Shown in pieces: positions 9,822 to 17,921 of a stretch of 64,000 bases of DNA. This DNA is from Nocardia aurea (GTDB lineage: Bacteria > Actinomycetota > Actinomycetes > Mycobacteriales > Mycobacteriaceae), in assembly GCF_003123685.1 (NCBI RefSeq), contig NZ_QCYJ01000170.1:1-64000 (forward strand), read 5' to 3'. Made by a program: the position numbers and the translations under genes. The first letter of the stretch is position 1, and every line of letters starts with the position of its first letter. A model generated the notes under the pieces. It saw only the letters and a program-made list of their open reading frames with translations, was not told the DNA's origin and searched no databases.

Positions 9822-10007
9822 GGTCTTCTCCTCCGTGGAAGGATCGGATGCTGCGGTGGGTGGGGTGGAGTTACTGAGCACAAGGAACGAGCGGGACATC
9901 TGGAGGCGGTTGACCGGAAGCCGGCGGGTAGCGCGCGCCGCAGTGGTGTGCGTTGCCCGCCGACTTCTGTGTCAGTGCTGGACCGAGTAGGTCTGTCGGG
10001 GAGGCGG

Positions 10008-10100
10008 TCAGCTGAGGCCGAAGCCCAGTCCGAACGTCACCGCCAGCCACTTCAGGAACAGGCCGAAGTCGACCCCGAAATCGAGTCCGAAGGAACCCAT
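10008..10100 (-). CDS. 30-residue Phe/Gly-rich peptide, copy 1
   Basis: A complete small gene with a strong ribosome site (GGAAGGAGGTGAG ending about six bases before the ATG at 10100). The product begins MGSFGLDFG and ends KWLAVTFGLGFGLS. It is rich in Phe, Gly and Leu, has no Cys, carries two Asp and one Lys, and is short for a transmembrane protein. A second copy at 11364-11456 shares the first nine residues exactly and the later WL.V.FG core, so the gene is almost certainly translated. I do not recognise the family. It may be a membrane-active or self-assembling peptide. Confidence 0.78.
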   Translation of the reverse strand: MGSFGLDFGVDFGLFLKWLAVTFGLGFGLS

Positions 10101-10286
10101 GGGTCTCACCTCCTTCCGGGATCGCGAACCCCCGGGCACAGTCTTCATCGCTGGTCAGAGCATTTTTGCTACAGCAGTCAGCGTCGATCGGTGCCAAGCA
10201 GGTCACGGTCACGGGGGCGGCGAAACTGTCCGGCCCGCTGAAACGGCCGCCTCTGCGACAGCATTCGGGCCGCCCGCGGTGACGGT

Positions 10287-10931
10287 TCAGGGGGTTTCGT
10301 GTGCGGTGAGCAGGAGGTGGTCCAGCCGGGTGCGGGTGTGGGTGTCGGCGCCGCCGAAGGTCGACAGTCCGGCGATGAGTCTCTCGGCCAAGACCCGCAA
10401 CTTGGTGTTGGTTTCCTGGGACCGCCACCGCAGCACAGCGAATGCCTGTTCGGTGGTGATGCCGTAGACCGCCATCAACACGCCTTTGGCGATGTCGATG
10501 ACCTCGCGTGAAGCCAGGATCTCGGGCAGTTGCGCGTCGAGGGTTTTGCGGCGGTCGGCGGCGATGGTGTCGGTGAGATCGACGTAATAACCGGTGGAGC
10601 CGACGACGGTGCCGTCGGGGTCGTGGAGTTGATCGCCGACGACCAGGACGTGGTGGATGCGGCCGGTGGTGTCGATGATGCGGTGGCGGCTCGAGAACGG
10701 CAGCCCGATCCGTAGCACGGTCTCGATGGTGTCGGCGACCTCGTCACGATCCTCGGGATGCTTGTGCGACAGCAGCAGTTTCGTGGTCGGCTCGACCTGA
10801 TCAGGTGCGTAGCCGTGTAGGGCGGCGACCTCGTCGGACCATTCCCAGCGCTGGTCGGCGAACCAGAACCGGAAACTTCCCGTCACCCCGGCAAGCGCCT
10901 CAGCCCCTGGCTTGATGTTGTTCTCGTGCAC
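10287..10931 (-). CDS. PAS-ANTAR regulator
   Basis: A 214-residue two-domain protein. Residues about 10-120 form a PAS-3-type fold (FRFWFADQRWEWSDEVAALH, then LSHKHPEDRDEVADTIE and VGSTGYYVDLT). Residues about 140-200 form an ANTAR domain (IDIAKGVLMAVYGITTEQAF, then LRWRSQETNTKLRVLAERL). ANTAR domains bind two-hexaloop RNA and cause antitermination; the PAS domain senses the signal. The GTG at 10931, preceded by GGAG, starts the protein just ahead of the PAS fold. It lies between the two 30-residue peptide genes. Confidence 0.88.
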   Translation of the reverse strand: MHENNIKPGAEALAGVTGSFRFWFADQRWEWSDEVAALHGYAPDQVEPTTKLLLSHKHPEDRDEVADTIETVLRIGLPFSSRHRIIDTTGRIHHVLVVGDQLHDPDGTVVGSTGYYVDLTDTIAADRRKTLDAQLPEILASREVIDIAKGVLMAVYGITTEQAFAVLRWRSQETNTKLRVLAERLIAGLSTFGGADTHTRTRLDHLLLTAHETP

Positions 10932-10993
10932 GCTCCAATTATTTCCGCTCCGCGCTTGCTGTAACACGCCGCGGTCGATCCGACGGAGATCAC

Positions 10994-11164
10994 TCAGCGG
11001 GACAGGAGTGGGTCGTCCGGATCGATCCGCCGGTACCCGGTGCGGACACCGTGCCAGGTCAACAGCACCTGCACCCACTGTTGATCGGCCCAGACCTGCG
11101 GGTCGTCGGGGTCACGCCCGGCGTCGATCAGGGCTTGGCGATCCAGCGAATCGTCGTTGTTCAC
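10994..11164 (-). CDS. Small hypothetical protein, 56 aa
   Basis: An acidic, Asp-rich product with NNDDSLDRQALIDAGRD, DPDDPQVWADQQWVQVLL and a final YRRIDPDDPLLSR. Third codon positions are G/C-rich and the sequence is clean of shadow-like Arg/Pro runs. The GTG at 11164 is the best start, but no strong ribosome site is visible and the frame is open for a few codons further upstream. It sits 62 bp upstream of the PAS-ANTAR gene on the same strand and probably belongs to the same transcript. The family is not recognised. Confidence 0.6.
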   Translation of the reverse strand: MNNDDSLDRQALIDAGRDPDDPQVWADQQWVQVLLTWHGVRTGYRRIDPDDPLLSR

Positions 11165-11363
11165 GATGTTGATTCGGGCCCGTCCTCTACCTGGCGCGGT
11201 CCGGCATCCGACTCAGATCGCAGAGTCTCCTACCGGTCGGCGGCGATGTAGTTGGCGGGCGCCGGCCATGACTCCTGGACCCAACAGGATTGGGTCCAGG
11301 GATGGGAGAGGTTTGGCCCCGTCGGACGGGTTAGGGGGATGTGGTCCGGCGGGGGTCTGGTGG

Positions 11364-11456
11364 TCAGCCGATGCCGAGGTTGATGCCGAACATCACCTGT
11401 AGCCAGCGGGTGACGACGTTGAGGCCGGTTCCGAAGTCGAGTCCGAAGGAACCCAT
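11364..11456 (-). CDS. 30-residue Phe/Gly-rich peptide, copy 2
   Basis: This is the partner of the gene at 10008-10100. It has the same length, the same first nine residues (MGSFGLDFG) and a similar C-terminal half (RWLQVMFGINLGIG), with about 15 of 30 positions identical. The ribosome site CGAAGGAGATGAG precedes the ATG at 11456. Differences outside the shared start are mostly conservative (Leu/Ile, Lys/Arg, Phe/Leu), the pattern expected of selected protein sequence. About 200 bp of unassigned sequence separates it from the next gene. Function unknown. Confidence 0.78.
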   Translation of the reverse strand: MGSFGLDFGTGLNVVTRWLQVMFGINLGIG

Positions 11457-11675
11457 GGTTCTCATCTCCTTCGAGAGGGATTTTCTTGTTCTGTTCCCCG
11501 ACTTGCTGGCTGGATACCCAGAGTGAGTCTTGCGCAATCAATAATCTGTGAGAATTTCTGTTTCCACTGGACGTACCTGTCTAACTCCGAGAAATCGGGC
11601 CGCCGTACCTCGTTTGCTGAGCGTGCGCGGTGTCGGGGCGGGCATCGCGCGTTGGTGCACTGACCCGGTGGGGTG

Positions 11676-12020
11676 TTATTGCGTTTGGTAGGTGCGGATG
11701 TCGTGGGCGTGGGTCTGCATCACGGCGGTGAAGTCGGTGAGGTCGATGGTTTCGCTGCGGTGCTGGAGCATGGCGTGGGGTGTCCAGACTTGCAGGCTGT
11801 AGTGGATGCGGGCGCTGTCGAAACGGGACATGATCCGCACCAGCGGGTCGATTTTCACGCGTAGGGCGAGTTCGTCGAGCGCGGCGGCGACCTGGAATCC
11901 GGTGCCGCGGTGGCGGGTGCGCCACCAGCAGGCGCGACTGGGCGGCCAACTCAGATCCACCGTGCAACTCAGTTGCGACGCAGCGTTTCGCTCGCTCGGG
12001 GTGCCCACCAGGCATTTCAC
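11676..12020 (-). CDS. Hypothetical protein, 114 aa
   Basis: The better half is the C-terminus: QVAAALDELALRVKIDPLVR, IMSRFDSARIHYSLQVWTPH and ETIDLTDFTAVMQTHAHDIR, which reads as an ordinary soluble alpha/beta protein. The N-terminal start is uncertain; the GTG at 12020 is used because sequence upstream becomes Arg/Ser/Pro-rich. No signal peptide or known motif was recognised. It lies on the same strand as its neighbours. Confidence 0.55.
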   Translation of the reverse strand: MKCLVGTPSERNAASQLSCTVDLSWPPSRACWWRTRHRGTGFQVAAALDELALRVKIDPLVRIMSRFDSARIHYSLQVWTPHAMLQHRSETIDLTDFTAVMQTHAHDIRTYQTQ

Positions 12021-12253
12021 CGTGCCCCAGCCTGGTGATGAACGTGGGGCCGGTCGGCGCGGCGATTCGTCAGGCAGCCATGTCGACCGCAGAGTCGAAC
12101 GGGTGCTCGTCCGGCTGGACGGACCCGAAACTGAACGACCCAGCCGGACGAGCGAGCCCGGCGTGCGACAAGCCGACGCCGGGCAACTGGGAGCGAGGCG
12201 TTGTTCGCGGCGCCACCACGCTCCCGGATGAGTCCTACCCGCAACCTGTGCGG

Positions 12254-12754
12254 TCAATCCTGAGTCGGGTTCGCGCTGTCGGGAACGGTCGGGGCGTGGA
12301 TGGGATCGGTGCGGCGTCCGAGGGGTGCGGTGGTGTGGTCGATGTTGCGGGTGAACCAGTTCAAGGCGTCCTGGCCGGTGATGCCGAGCGCGGCACCGAG
12401 TGCTTTCCAGGGGTGCCCGGCCTGGCGGGCGTAGTCAACGACGAAGCCACGCTGCCCGGTGACACCCTCGGTCAAACGCCGGTCGGCCTCCAACGCCTGG
12501 ATCTCGGTGACCTGCGCGTGGCGGGCCAGGTTCTCGCGCAGGGCATCGCGGGCGGTGGCGGGGTCGAATCCGTAACCGCCGGCCAGTTCGCCGCGGTCGA
12601 GCCTGGTGAGGGTTTCGCGCAGGAAATGGGTGTGGTGGAAGGTGTTCCACACCGCGTACAAGCCGTGATCGTCGCCCTCGGTCAGGATCGCGGCCACATC
12701 CACACCCGCGGGCAGGGTGCGTTCTGCGGTGAGGTCGAACCGCGGACATCCCAT
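12254..12754 (-). CDS. Hypothetical protein with C-terminal HTH-like segment
   Basis: A 166-residue protein from the ATG at 12754 (MGCPRFDLTAERTLPAGVDV). The middle is helical and charged (HFLRETLTRLDRGELAGGYG). Near the C-terminus, VVDYARQAGHPWKALGAALG followed by ITGQDALNWF has the spacing of a helix-turn-helix found in actinobacterial small regulators. A regulatory role is inferred only. The gene lies downstream of the strong hairpin at 13012-13048, so it probably has its own promoter. Confidence 0.65.
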   Translation of the reverse strand: MGCPRFDLTAERTLPAGVDVAAILTEGDDHGLYAVWNTFHHTHFLRETLTRLDRGELAGGYGFDPATARDALRENLARHAQVTEIQALEADRRLTEGVTGQRGFVVDYARQAGHPWKALGAALGITGQDALNWFTRNIDHTTAPLGRRTDPIHAPTVPDSANPTQD

Positions 12755-13190
12755 ACACCCGTTCCTCGGGTCGAGGCGGGCCGTCGGGACCTGACGCCCA
12801 GCCCGGTCTCGACGGCCCGCCGTTTCACCACCCTGACGAGGCACAACCCCGCATCTCTCCTGTGCGGGGCCGCGCCCGCAGGTGATTCGGAATCGCGCCC
12901 GTGGTGGATGAGAAATCGATCGGGCACGATCGTTTCAGCCTGATTCCAGCAAGGGTTTCCGAGCACTTCATCGAGAAGCTGAGGGCGGGGGCGGGGCGAA
13001 AACGCGGCGGGCCCGCCCGGGGTGGAGTCGACGGGCACCCCGGGCGGGCGCTCGGGCTCCCAGCCCTGTGCCACAGCAGATTCCGACGCAGAGCCTTACC
13101 GTGACACAGGCCAGACGATACCGACGCCGAGACACGGCATCACGCAGCAACGGTGGTGCCGGTGTGTCGAAACAGGCCAGGGTGTTGGCT
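12755..13190. other. Intergenic region between hypothetical gene and cofilin-like gene
   Basis: No supported gene. Frames crossing here are Arg- or Pro-rich shadows. It contains the long hairpin at 13012-13048. Confidence 0.4.
13012..13048 (-). terminator. Strong GC hairpin downstream of the cofilin-like gene
   Basis: CCCGCCCGGGGT at 13012-13023 pairs perfectly with ACCCCGGGCGGG at 13037-13048 across a 13-base loop. It lies about 140 bp past the stop of the cofilin-like gene. There is no T-run, which is common for actinomycete terminators. Confidence 0.55.
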
Positions 13191-13589
13191 TCAGGTGGTG
13201 GGGGTGAACAGGGCGGCATAGGAGAGTTCGGTGCGGTCCTCGACGTCGATGGTGAGGTCGATACCGGGCAGCTCGGCACGGAGGACGCGGGTCGCCGCGG
13301 TGTAGAGCAGGCGTTCTTTGATCGTGGCTTGCGCGGGCAGCCACGTGATCAACGCCAGACCCCCGCGTGGGGTGTCGGTGAAGTCGTAGAGCACCCACCG
13401 GCAGCGGGTTTCGGGCAGTTCTTGGAGTAGTTGGCCGTGATCGTTGCCTATACCGCTGCGGTCGACCTCGATCCGGTGCTCATCGCTCAGGCGCATCAGC
13501 AGATATCGGTGCCGCTGCCCGGATTGCACATCGCGGCAGGCATCCAGTACTTCCCGGCTCAGCATCGCCGCCACCGATCCCACTCTCAC
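13191..13589 (-). CDS. ADF/cofilin-like protein
   Basis: A 132-residue protein from the GTG at 13589, preceded by AGGAGGCG. The order of motifs follows eukaryotic ADF/cofilin: an N-terminal helix (residues 10-22), HRYLLMRLSDEHRIEV (27-42), LLQELPETRCRWVLYDF (54-70), a central strand ALITWLP (79-85) and a long helix IKERLLYTAATRVLRAEL (90-107) ending in PGI, then LSYAALF (122-128). In cofilins these correspond to LP..DCRYA.YDF, F.W.PD.A..K.KM.YASSK..L...L.GI and EVSYE.VL. In eukaryotes the long helix binds actin. What a bacterial homologue would bind is not known. It lies 200 bp after the IPT/TIG gene on the same strand. Confidence 0.8.
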   Translation of the reverse strand: MRVGSVAAMLSREVLDACRDVQSGQRHRYLLMRLSDEHRIEVDRSGIGNDHGQLLQELPETRCRWVLYDFTDTPRGGLALITWLPAQATIKERLLYTAATRVLRAELPGIDLTIDVEDRTELSYAALFTPTT

Positions 13590-13788
13590 CGTCCCGCCTC
13601 CTGCCGAACCCGGAAAAACAGCCGACAAGCTGCATGTTTACCGCACCCGGCAGCATCAGTGCGGTGTTGAGCGGGTACCGGTGTGTCGCCGCAGCGGACG
13701 CTTCCAGCACGACTGGAATACCCGCTGCGGCGACCGGCCCGGGCCGTCGGTGCCACTCCGACGACCTGAGCCTCCCCTCCCCCGGGGA

Positions 13789-14523
13789 TCAGAGGTAGGT
13801 GTAGGCCACGGCGGCGCCCGCACCCCCATTACCCTCGACGCTCACCTGGACCGTTCCCGTTCCGGGCGGGGCGATCGCGGTGATCTGGGTGGCCGAATCG
13901 ACCGTGAACGAAGTCGCCGTGGCATCGAAGCGCACCGTCAGCGGACCGGTGAAGTTCGTGCCGGTGATCACGACGCTGTTGAACCCCGCCACCGGACCCG
14001 ATGCGGGTGCGAGGGCAGTGACGTCGGGCACGACCACGTAAACGAACGACACCCCGGAGCTGGTGCCGCCCGGCGTGGTCACGGTGACCACGACGATCCC
14101 CGCCCCCGCCGGGGAGACGGCGGTGATCTGGGTGTCGGAGTCGACGGTGAACGAGGTCGCCGCCACTCCCCCGAAGGAGACCGCGGTGACATCGGATAGA
14201 CCGGTGCCGGTGAGTACCACGGTGGTCCCGCCCGCGGTGGAACCCTGCCCCGGCGTGATACCGGTGAGCGAGGGAACCGCCAGATACTCGTAATCGACCC
14301 CGTTACTCGCGCCGGTGCCGTCGGTGACGGTTACCTGAACCGTGCCCACCGCCCCGCCCGGGGCGATCGCGGTGATCTGGGTGGCCGAATCGAGAGTGAA
14401 TGTGGTTGCGGTGGACCCGAACCGGACCGTGGTCGGTCCCCCGAACCCGGTATCGGTAATGACCACGCTCGTGCCGCCGGTTGCTGGCCCCGCCGCGGGT
14501 GCAATGGATGTGATGGTAGGCAT
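13789..14523 (-). CDS. Three-domain IPT/TIG repeat protein
   Basis: A 244-residue protein made almost wholly of three IPT/TIG immunoglobulin-like repeats, at about 1-80, 81-162 and 163-244. Each begins P.(I/L/V)T.(I/L)(A/T)P..G(P/S) and contains VVITGTNF or VVLTGTGL, then TATSFTVDSATQITAI and a final YTYL/YEYL/FVYV. There is no signal peptide or anchor, although TIG repeats in bacteria usually sit in cell-surface proteins. The start at 14523 is fixed by GGGGGAGGG just upstream. Repeats this regular can recombine, so copy number may vary between strains. Confidence 0.88.
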   Translation of the reverse strand: MPTITSIAPAAGPATGGTSVVITDTGFGGPTTVRFGSTATTFTLDSATQITAIAPGGAVGTVQVTVTDGTGASNGVDYEYLAVPSLTGITPGQGSTAGGTTVVLTGTGLSDVTAVSFGGVAATSFTVDSDTQITAVSPAGAGIVVVTVTTPGGTSSGVSFVYVVVPDVTALAPASGPVAGFNSVVITGTNFTGPLTVRFDATATSFTVDSATQITAIAPPGTGTVQVSVEGNGGAGAAVAYTYL

Positions 14524-14742
14524 AACGCCCTCCCCCTGATTGATTGTGTTGATGTGGAACTGGACTCCCCGAACCCGAAAGCGCCTGTGTGCTCAGCGGT
14601 TTCCGGTACCTCCATTAACCTCCCGAAACCAGCGTTCGGCCAGCGAATCCCGGTCACGGTTTCACCTGTTATCACATCGTTGCTACCACCCAGTAGGTTC
14701 GACTCAGTCGTTATAGTCTTCTTTGACAAACCTTGCCTACCA

Positions 14743-14778
14743 ATAGATTTCGTAGGGCAACTAGCTACGAAACTCTAT
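14743..14778. promoter_or_regulatory. AT-rich inverted repeat with a promoter-like TTGACA
   Basis: ATAGATTTCGTAG (14743-14755) and CTACGAAACTCTAT (14765-14778) form a long imperfect dyad in an unusually AT-rich stretch. TTGACA at 14723-14728 lies 15 bp upstream of TAGATT at 14744-14749, so a plus-strand promoter overlapped by the dyad is possible. It lies between the divergent IPT/TIG gene and the small gene at 14812. Confidence 0.45.
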
Positions 14779-14811
14779 AGCTGAAAAATCGCTTCAAGAA
14801 GGGAGTACCCT

Positions 14812-14940
14812 GTGGATTCCTCACCATATCCCTGTCATCGACGGCCCACCGCCGCTCCGGAGATGCCCGGCGGTACGGTCTACGGCCGACAAGAGGGGTT
14901 GCGGTATCGACACCCGTGGCGCCACTGGGTCGAGCAGTGA
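14812..14940 (+). CDS. Possible small gene, 42 aa
   Basis: GTG at 14812 follows GAAGGGAG at good spacing and opens a frame to the TGA at 14938-14940. The product begins MDSSPYPCHRRP and ends GLRYRHPWRHWVEQ; it is basic and His/Arg-rich. Support is the ribosome site and the upstream promoter-like elements. Codon use at the start is unlike the neighbours. It may be chance. Confidence 0.35.
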   Translation: MDSSPYPCHRRPTAAPEMPGGTVYGRQEGLRYRHPWRHWVEQ

Positions 14941-15086
14941 GTACCGAACCCGCGCGGCAAGGATTCGATCACCGGTGCCGCAGTGGCGGGTGCACACGGG
15001 CGTGCTGCCCGAGGAGTCATCACCGAGTTCAAACCTAGTCCTGGTCAGCCGGGTTCAAGCCGCGAGGCGGTGGGTAGGTGCGGGGG

Positions 15087-15509
15087 ATGGACGACACGAC
15101 ACCGCCCGCGGGCATCCCGGCCGATCCCGCCGTGGTTGCCGCCGCGCGAGAGACCATCGAACAGGCCAAGGGCGCGGTGATGCTCGTCTACAGCGTCGAC
15201 GCCGATCACGCCTTCGCGATCCTGCGCGAAACCTCACAAGCCCTCAACATCAAGCTGCGCGTCATCGCGGCCGCCGTCGTAGCCGAACTACCCGAGACCG
15301 GCGGGCACGAGGACCTCGACTCACTACGACAGGGCTTGGACCGAGTGTTGTTCGGCACCGACGCACACACCCCCACCCATCGTCAGCGCGACGAACTTGA
15401 CCAAGGTACGCCCGCAGGATTACGAGAGTCGGCGGGGTGTCTCGATTGCGATCGTGTAAAAAATCGCGGCGTCGCGCAAGGCGGACGCTGGTCAGCAGGT
15501 CGGGCTTGA
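15087..15509 (+). CDS. ANTAR domain protein
   Basis: A 140-residue protein with an ANTAR domain in residues about 20-75 (VAAARETIEQAKGAVMLVYS, DADHAFAILRETSQALNIKL and RVIAAAVVAEL). ANTAR domains bind RNA hexaloops and antiterminate. No sensor domain is attached, so partner control is likely. The ATG at 15087 is chosen over the GTG at 15078. The last 45 or so residues are low-complexity and overlap, on the other strand, the end of the broken NTPase, so the true stop context may have been altered. Confidence 0.8.
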   Translation: MDDTTPPAGIPADPAVVAAARETIEQAKGAVMLVYSVDADHAFAILRETSQALNIKLRVIAAAVVAELPETGGHEDLDSLRQGLDRVLFGTDAHTPTHRQRDELDQGTPAGLRESAGCLDCDRVKNRGVAQGGRWSAGRA

Positions 15510-16838
15510 GCTCCTCACCGATGCGTTGCTGCACGATTCGGATCTCCGTCAGGGCAGTCCAGTCGCTTCCGGTGCGGAAGTATATGAGCTCGTGCCGTGT
15601 CGAAGCGATGGCCAAGGACGACATACGCGGCAGGTCATTGAGGTGTCCGAGCACGGTGAAGTAGCGGTGTAGTAGGAAGTCCGGTGTGGAGTTGGGCCAG
15701 CCCTGATCGTGGTGCTGTTCGGCCCATAAGTGGAGTTGCTCCAGGCTCACGGTCAATATCCGGGTGCCAAGTCGGATTTCGGCGGTGCGCTGCAATGTTT
15801 CGTGCGCCAGCGCAAACACTGGGTCGGGCTCGCTGACAGTGTCGGTCGAAAACATCGAGGCACGGAAGCTGCGCCCCGCCCGCCCGCGCAGTAGGCGGTC
15901 GATTTCGAACGGTGCCGTGCCGGTGAGGGATTCGAGTTCAGGGACCGACAGGCCGTGGGCGACGGTGATCAACGCCAGCAGTTCACGCTCTCGTTCGGAT
16001 CCTTCGAGCAGGGCGTCGAGTTCGTCGACGGCGCTGGCGCGGATTCCGGCGGCAAACTCGGAGGCGGTGAGCGGGTATCGGCGAGCTGTGGTCAGTGGAT
16101 GGCCGTGCGGGATGGGCAGACGCGGACCGTAGCGGGAGGCGACCCGCAGATTCTTATCTGGCAGTGCTGGTAGCAGGCTCACGATCGAGGGTTTGCCGGT
16201 GTCCTCGTCTAGGCCGTCGACCACCAACACCAGGCGCCGTTGCTTCTTGGCTTCTCGACGGGCGGCGATGGTGAGTAGTTCGCGTCGCAGGCCGTCGCGG
16301 TTGACCACCTCGGCCTGGATACGTGGTTTGTGGTCCGGCAGCAGGGTTGCGAGTTGGTCGAGGACCGCCGCGGTAAATGCGGTGTGGTCGTCCTCGGTGG
16401 CGAGCCGGTCGGTGACAAAGAAGCTCACCACTGTCAGGGTCGGCGGCGGGTCCAGAGCGAACGTGGACAGCAACGCCGATTTACCTGCCCACGGTTCGCC
16501 CTGCACCCACAGGTAGGGCTGGTCGTCACGGTGACAGAAACCGGTCAGTAGCTCCAGTTCCCGTCCCGATCTTGCAGACCGCCTCTCGGAGCGATGAACT
16601 CACGCACCTGCTCTGCGTGCAGCGAGGTGATCAGTTCGACGCGAGGATCGGGTCGACGTCCGTGATCGGGCGGGATCTCGCGCTCGCCTTGCGTGCCCCG
16701 GCGCTCCTTGAACGCGGCGGTACGCAGCCGTTCCCATTGGATCGTCGATAGGCACTTGTAGCCCGAGTCGCTCTTCGCAGCAAGCCCGTTCAAGTACCCG
16801 ATTCTGACAGCCTCACCGACATCACCCGAGAGGTTCAC
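15262..16838 (-). pseudogene. NACHT-like P-loop NTPase, frameshifted and shortened
   Basis: From the GTG at 16838 the frame encodes a helical region up to REFIAPRGGLQDRDG, then hits a stop near 16545. The next frame continues ELELLTGFCHRDDQPYLWVQ and the Walker A box GEPWAGKSALLSTF, Walker B-like LVLVVDGLDED, then a helical C-terminal part ending at 15262. One missing G in a GGG run near 16560 joins the two. Relatives with this WAGKSAL box are usually longer and carry repeat domains after the NTPase. Here the tail runs antisense through the ANTAR gene, which suggests truncation. Confidence 0.7.
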
Positions 16839-16996
16839 CGCGTCGATCGAGCGTCGGCACCTGTCGATCAGGAAAGTGTTGCGGGCGCAGGCCGGTCGCG
16901 AAATCGGGACGCCACGGCGGGGGTGGCGTGGCTATGCTTGAGGCGGGGATAGGTCGTCGACGAGGGTGCGTCGACAGCGTTGGGGAGGGATTCGTG

Positions 16997-17575
16997 ATGG
17001 CCGATGTGCTGGCGTGTCCGGCATGGTGCATCGAGCACACCGCCCTGGATCCGGACCGATCCGGCGACGGTGTGCACTACGGGCCACCGATGTCGGTGCC
17101 GGTAGCCCGATCAGGGGACGCGGAGGGCGGCGACCGGGTCGTGACGCGGGTGGTCGCGTTCGACGTCGACGGGTGCCGGGACACCGCGATCCATCTGGAC
17201 AAGCCCGGCCGTGGTGCGGTCCGGTTGAACGCCTGGCAGGCCCGCGCCACCGCGGTGACCCTGCTCCACGCCACCGACCTGCACGACGCGACGTTCCCCT
17301 CCGGGATCGGCTGTCCGACATGGTGCGTCGAGGACCACACCTTCGACGAGGGGACCCGGCATGCCGACACACCCCGGATCGTGCACGCCGACGGCCCCCT
17401 CCCACTGGACTCCGCCGTCTCGGTACAAGTCCTCGCGCTCGACGTCGCCGACACCCGACGGGTGTTCCTGGATCTCGCGCTACCTGGATCGCATACCCCG
17501 TTGACCGTCGCCGAGGCGTGCAAACTCGCAGGCCGCCTACTCGAGGCCGCCGACCTCTACACCGCCACCCACTGA
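16997..17575 (+). CDS. DUF6907-like protein, two repeats
   Basis: A 192-residue protein with two copies of the same unit: CPAWCIEHTALDPDRSGDGV near residue 7 and CPTWCVEDHTFDEGTRHADT near residue 105. Each is followed by a long strand-rich segment ending in a helix (LNAWQARATAVTLLHATDL and LTVAEACKLAGRLLEAADLY). The Cys-Pro-x-Trp-Cys box with following His is typical of the actinobacterial DUF6907 family and suggests metal binding. The start at 16997 puts the first box close to the N-terminus. Function unknown. Confidence 0.75.
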   Translation: MADVLACPAWCIEHTALDPDRSGDGVHYGPPMSVPVARSGDAEGGDRVVTRVVAFDVDGCRDTAIHLDKPGRGAVRLNAWQARATAVTLLHATDLHDATFPSGIGCPTWCVEDHTFDEGTRHADTPRIVHADGPLPLDSAVSVQVLALDVADTRRVFLDLALPGSHTPLTVAEACKLAGRLLEAADLYTATH

Positions 17576-17689
17576 CCACTGCGGTACACCACAGACCCGA
17601 GACCCGGGCAGTCCGCCCGCAGCCGAACACCGCACGGCCGACCGAACAGGTGACGCCGCCGGCGGGCACGGACTCGAAGCGAGTCCATG

Positions 17690-17921
17690 AGTCCCCCGGC
17701 ACCGGAGGACCCGGGGACTCCGCGGCAGGTTTCAGTCGAGAAGGGCGGCAATGTGTCGGGGTCGGGGCTTTCGTCGACCTCGACGCGGAACACATCTCGA
17801 GGACTGCGTCGAGGTCCAGCGGTAACGGGATCGGTGTGCCACCAGGGTCTGAGAATCTCAACGGGCTCAGCACCAGAGCGCCAGTTTCGGGGTCGCTTCT
17901 GCGCTGGAACGGCGCCGCAGC
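17690..17921 (-). pseudogene. Possible decayed small gene
   Basis: One minus-strand frame reads RRSDPETGALVLSPLRFSDP and GGTPIPLPLDLDAVLE. The next frame continues VFRVEVDESPDPDTLPPFST. Joined, they give a coherent soluble protein, so a frameshifted remnant is more likely than chance. No start codon is evident. The family is not recognised. Confidence 0.35.

Noticed and set aside
13812..14510. Regular repeats within the IPT/TIG gene, considered as a DNA repeat array
   Set aside because: The periodicity is explained by three homologous protein domains; the DNA copies are diverged and coding.
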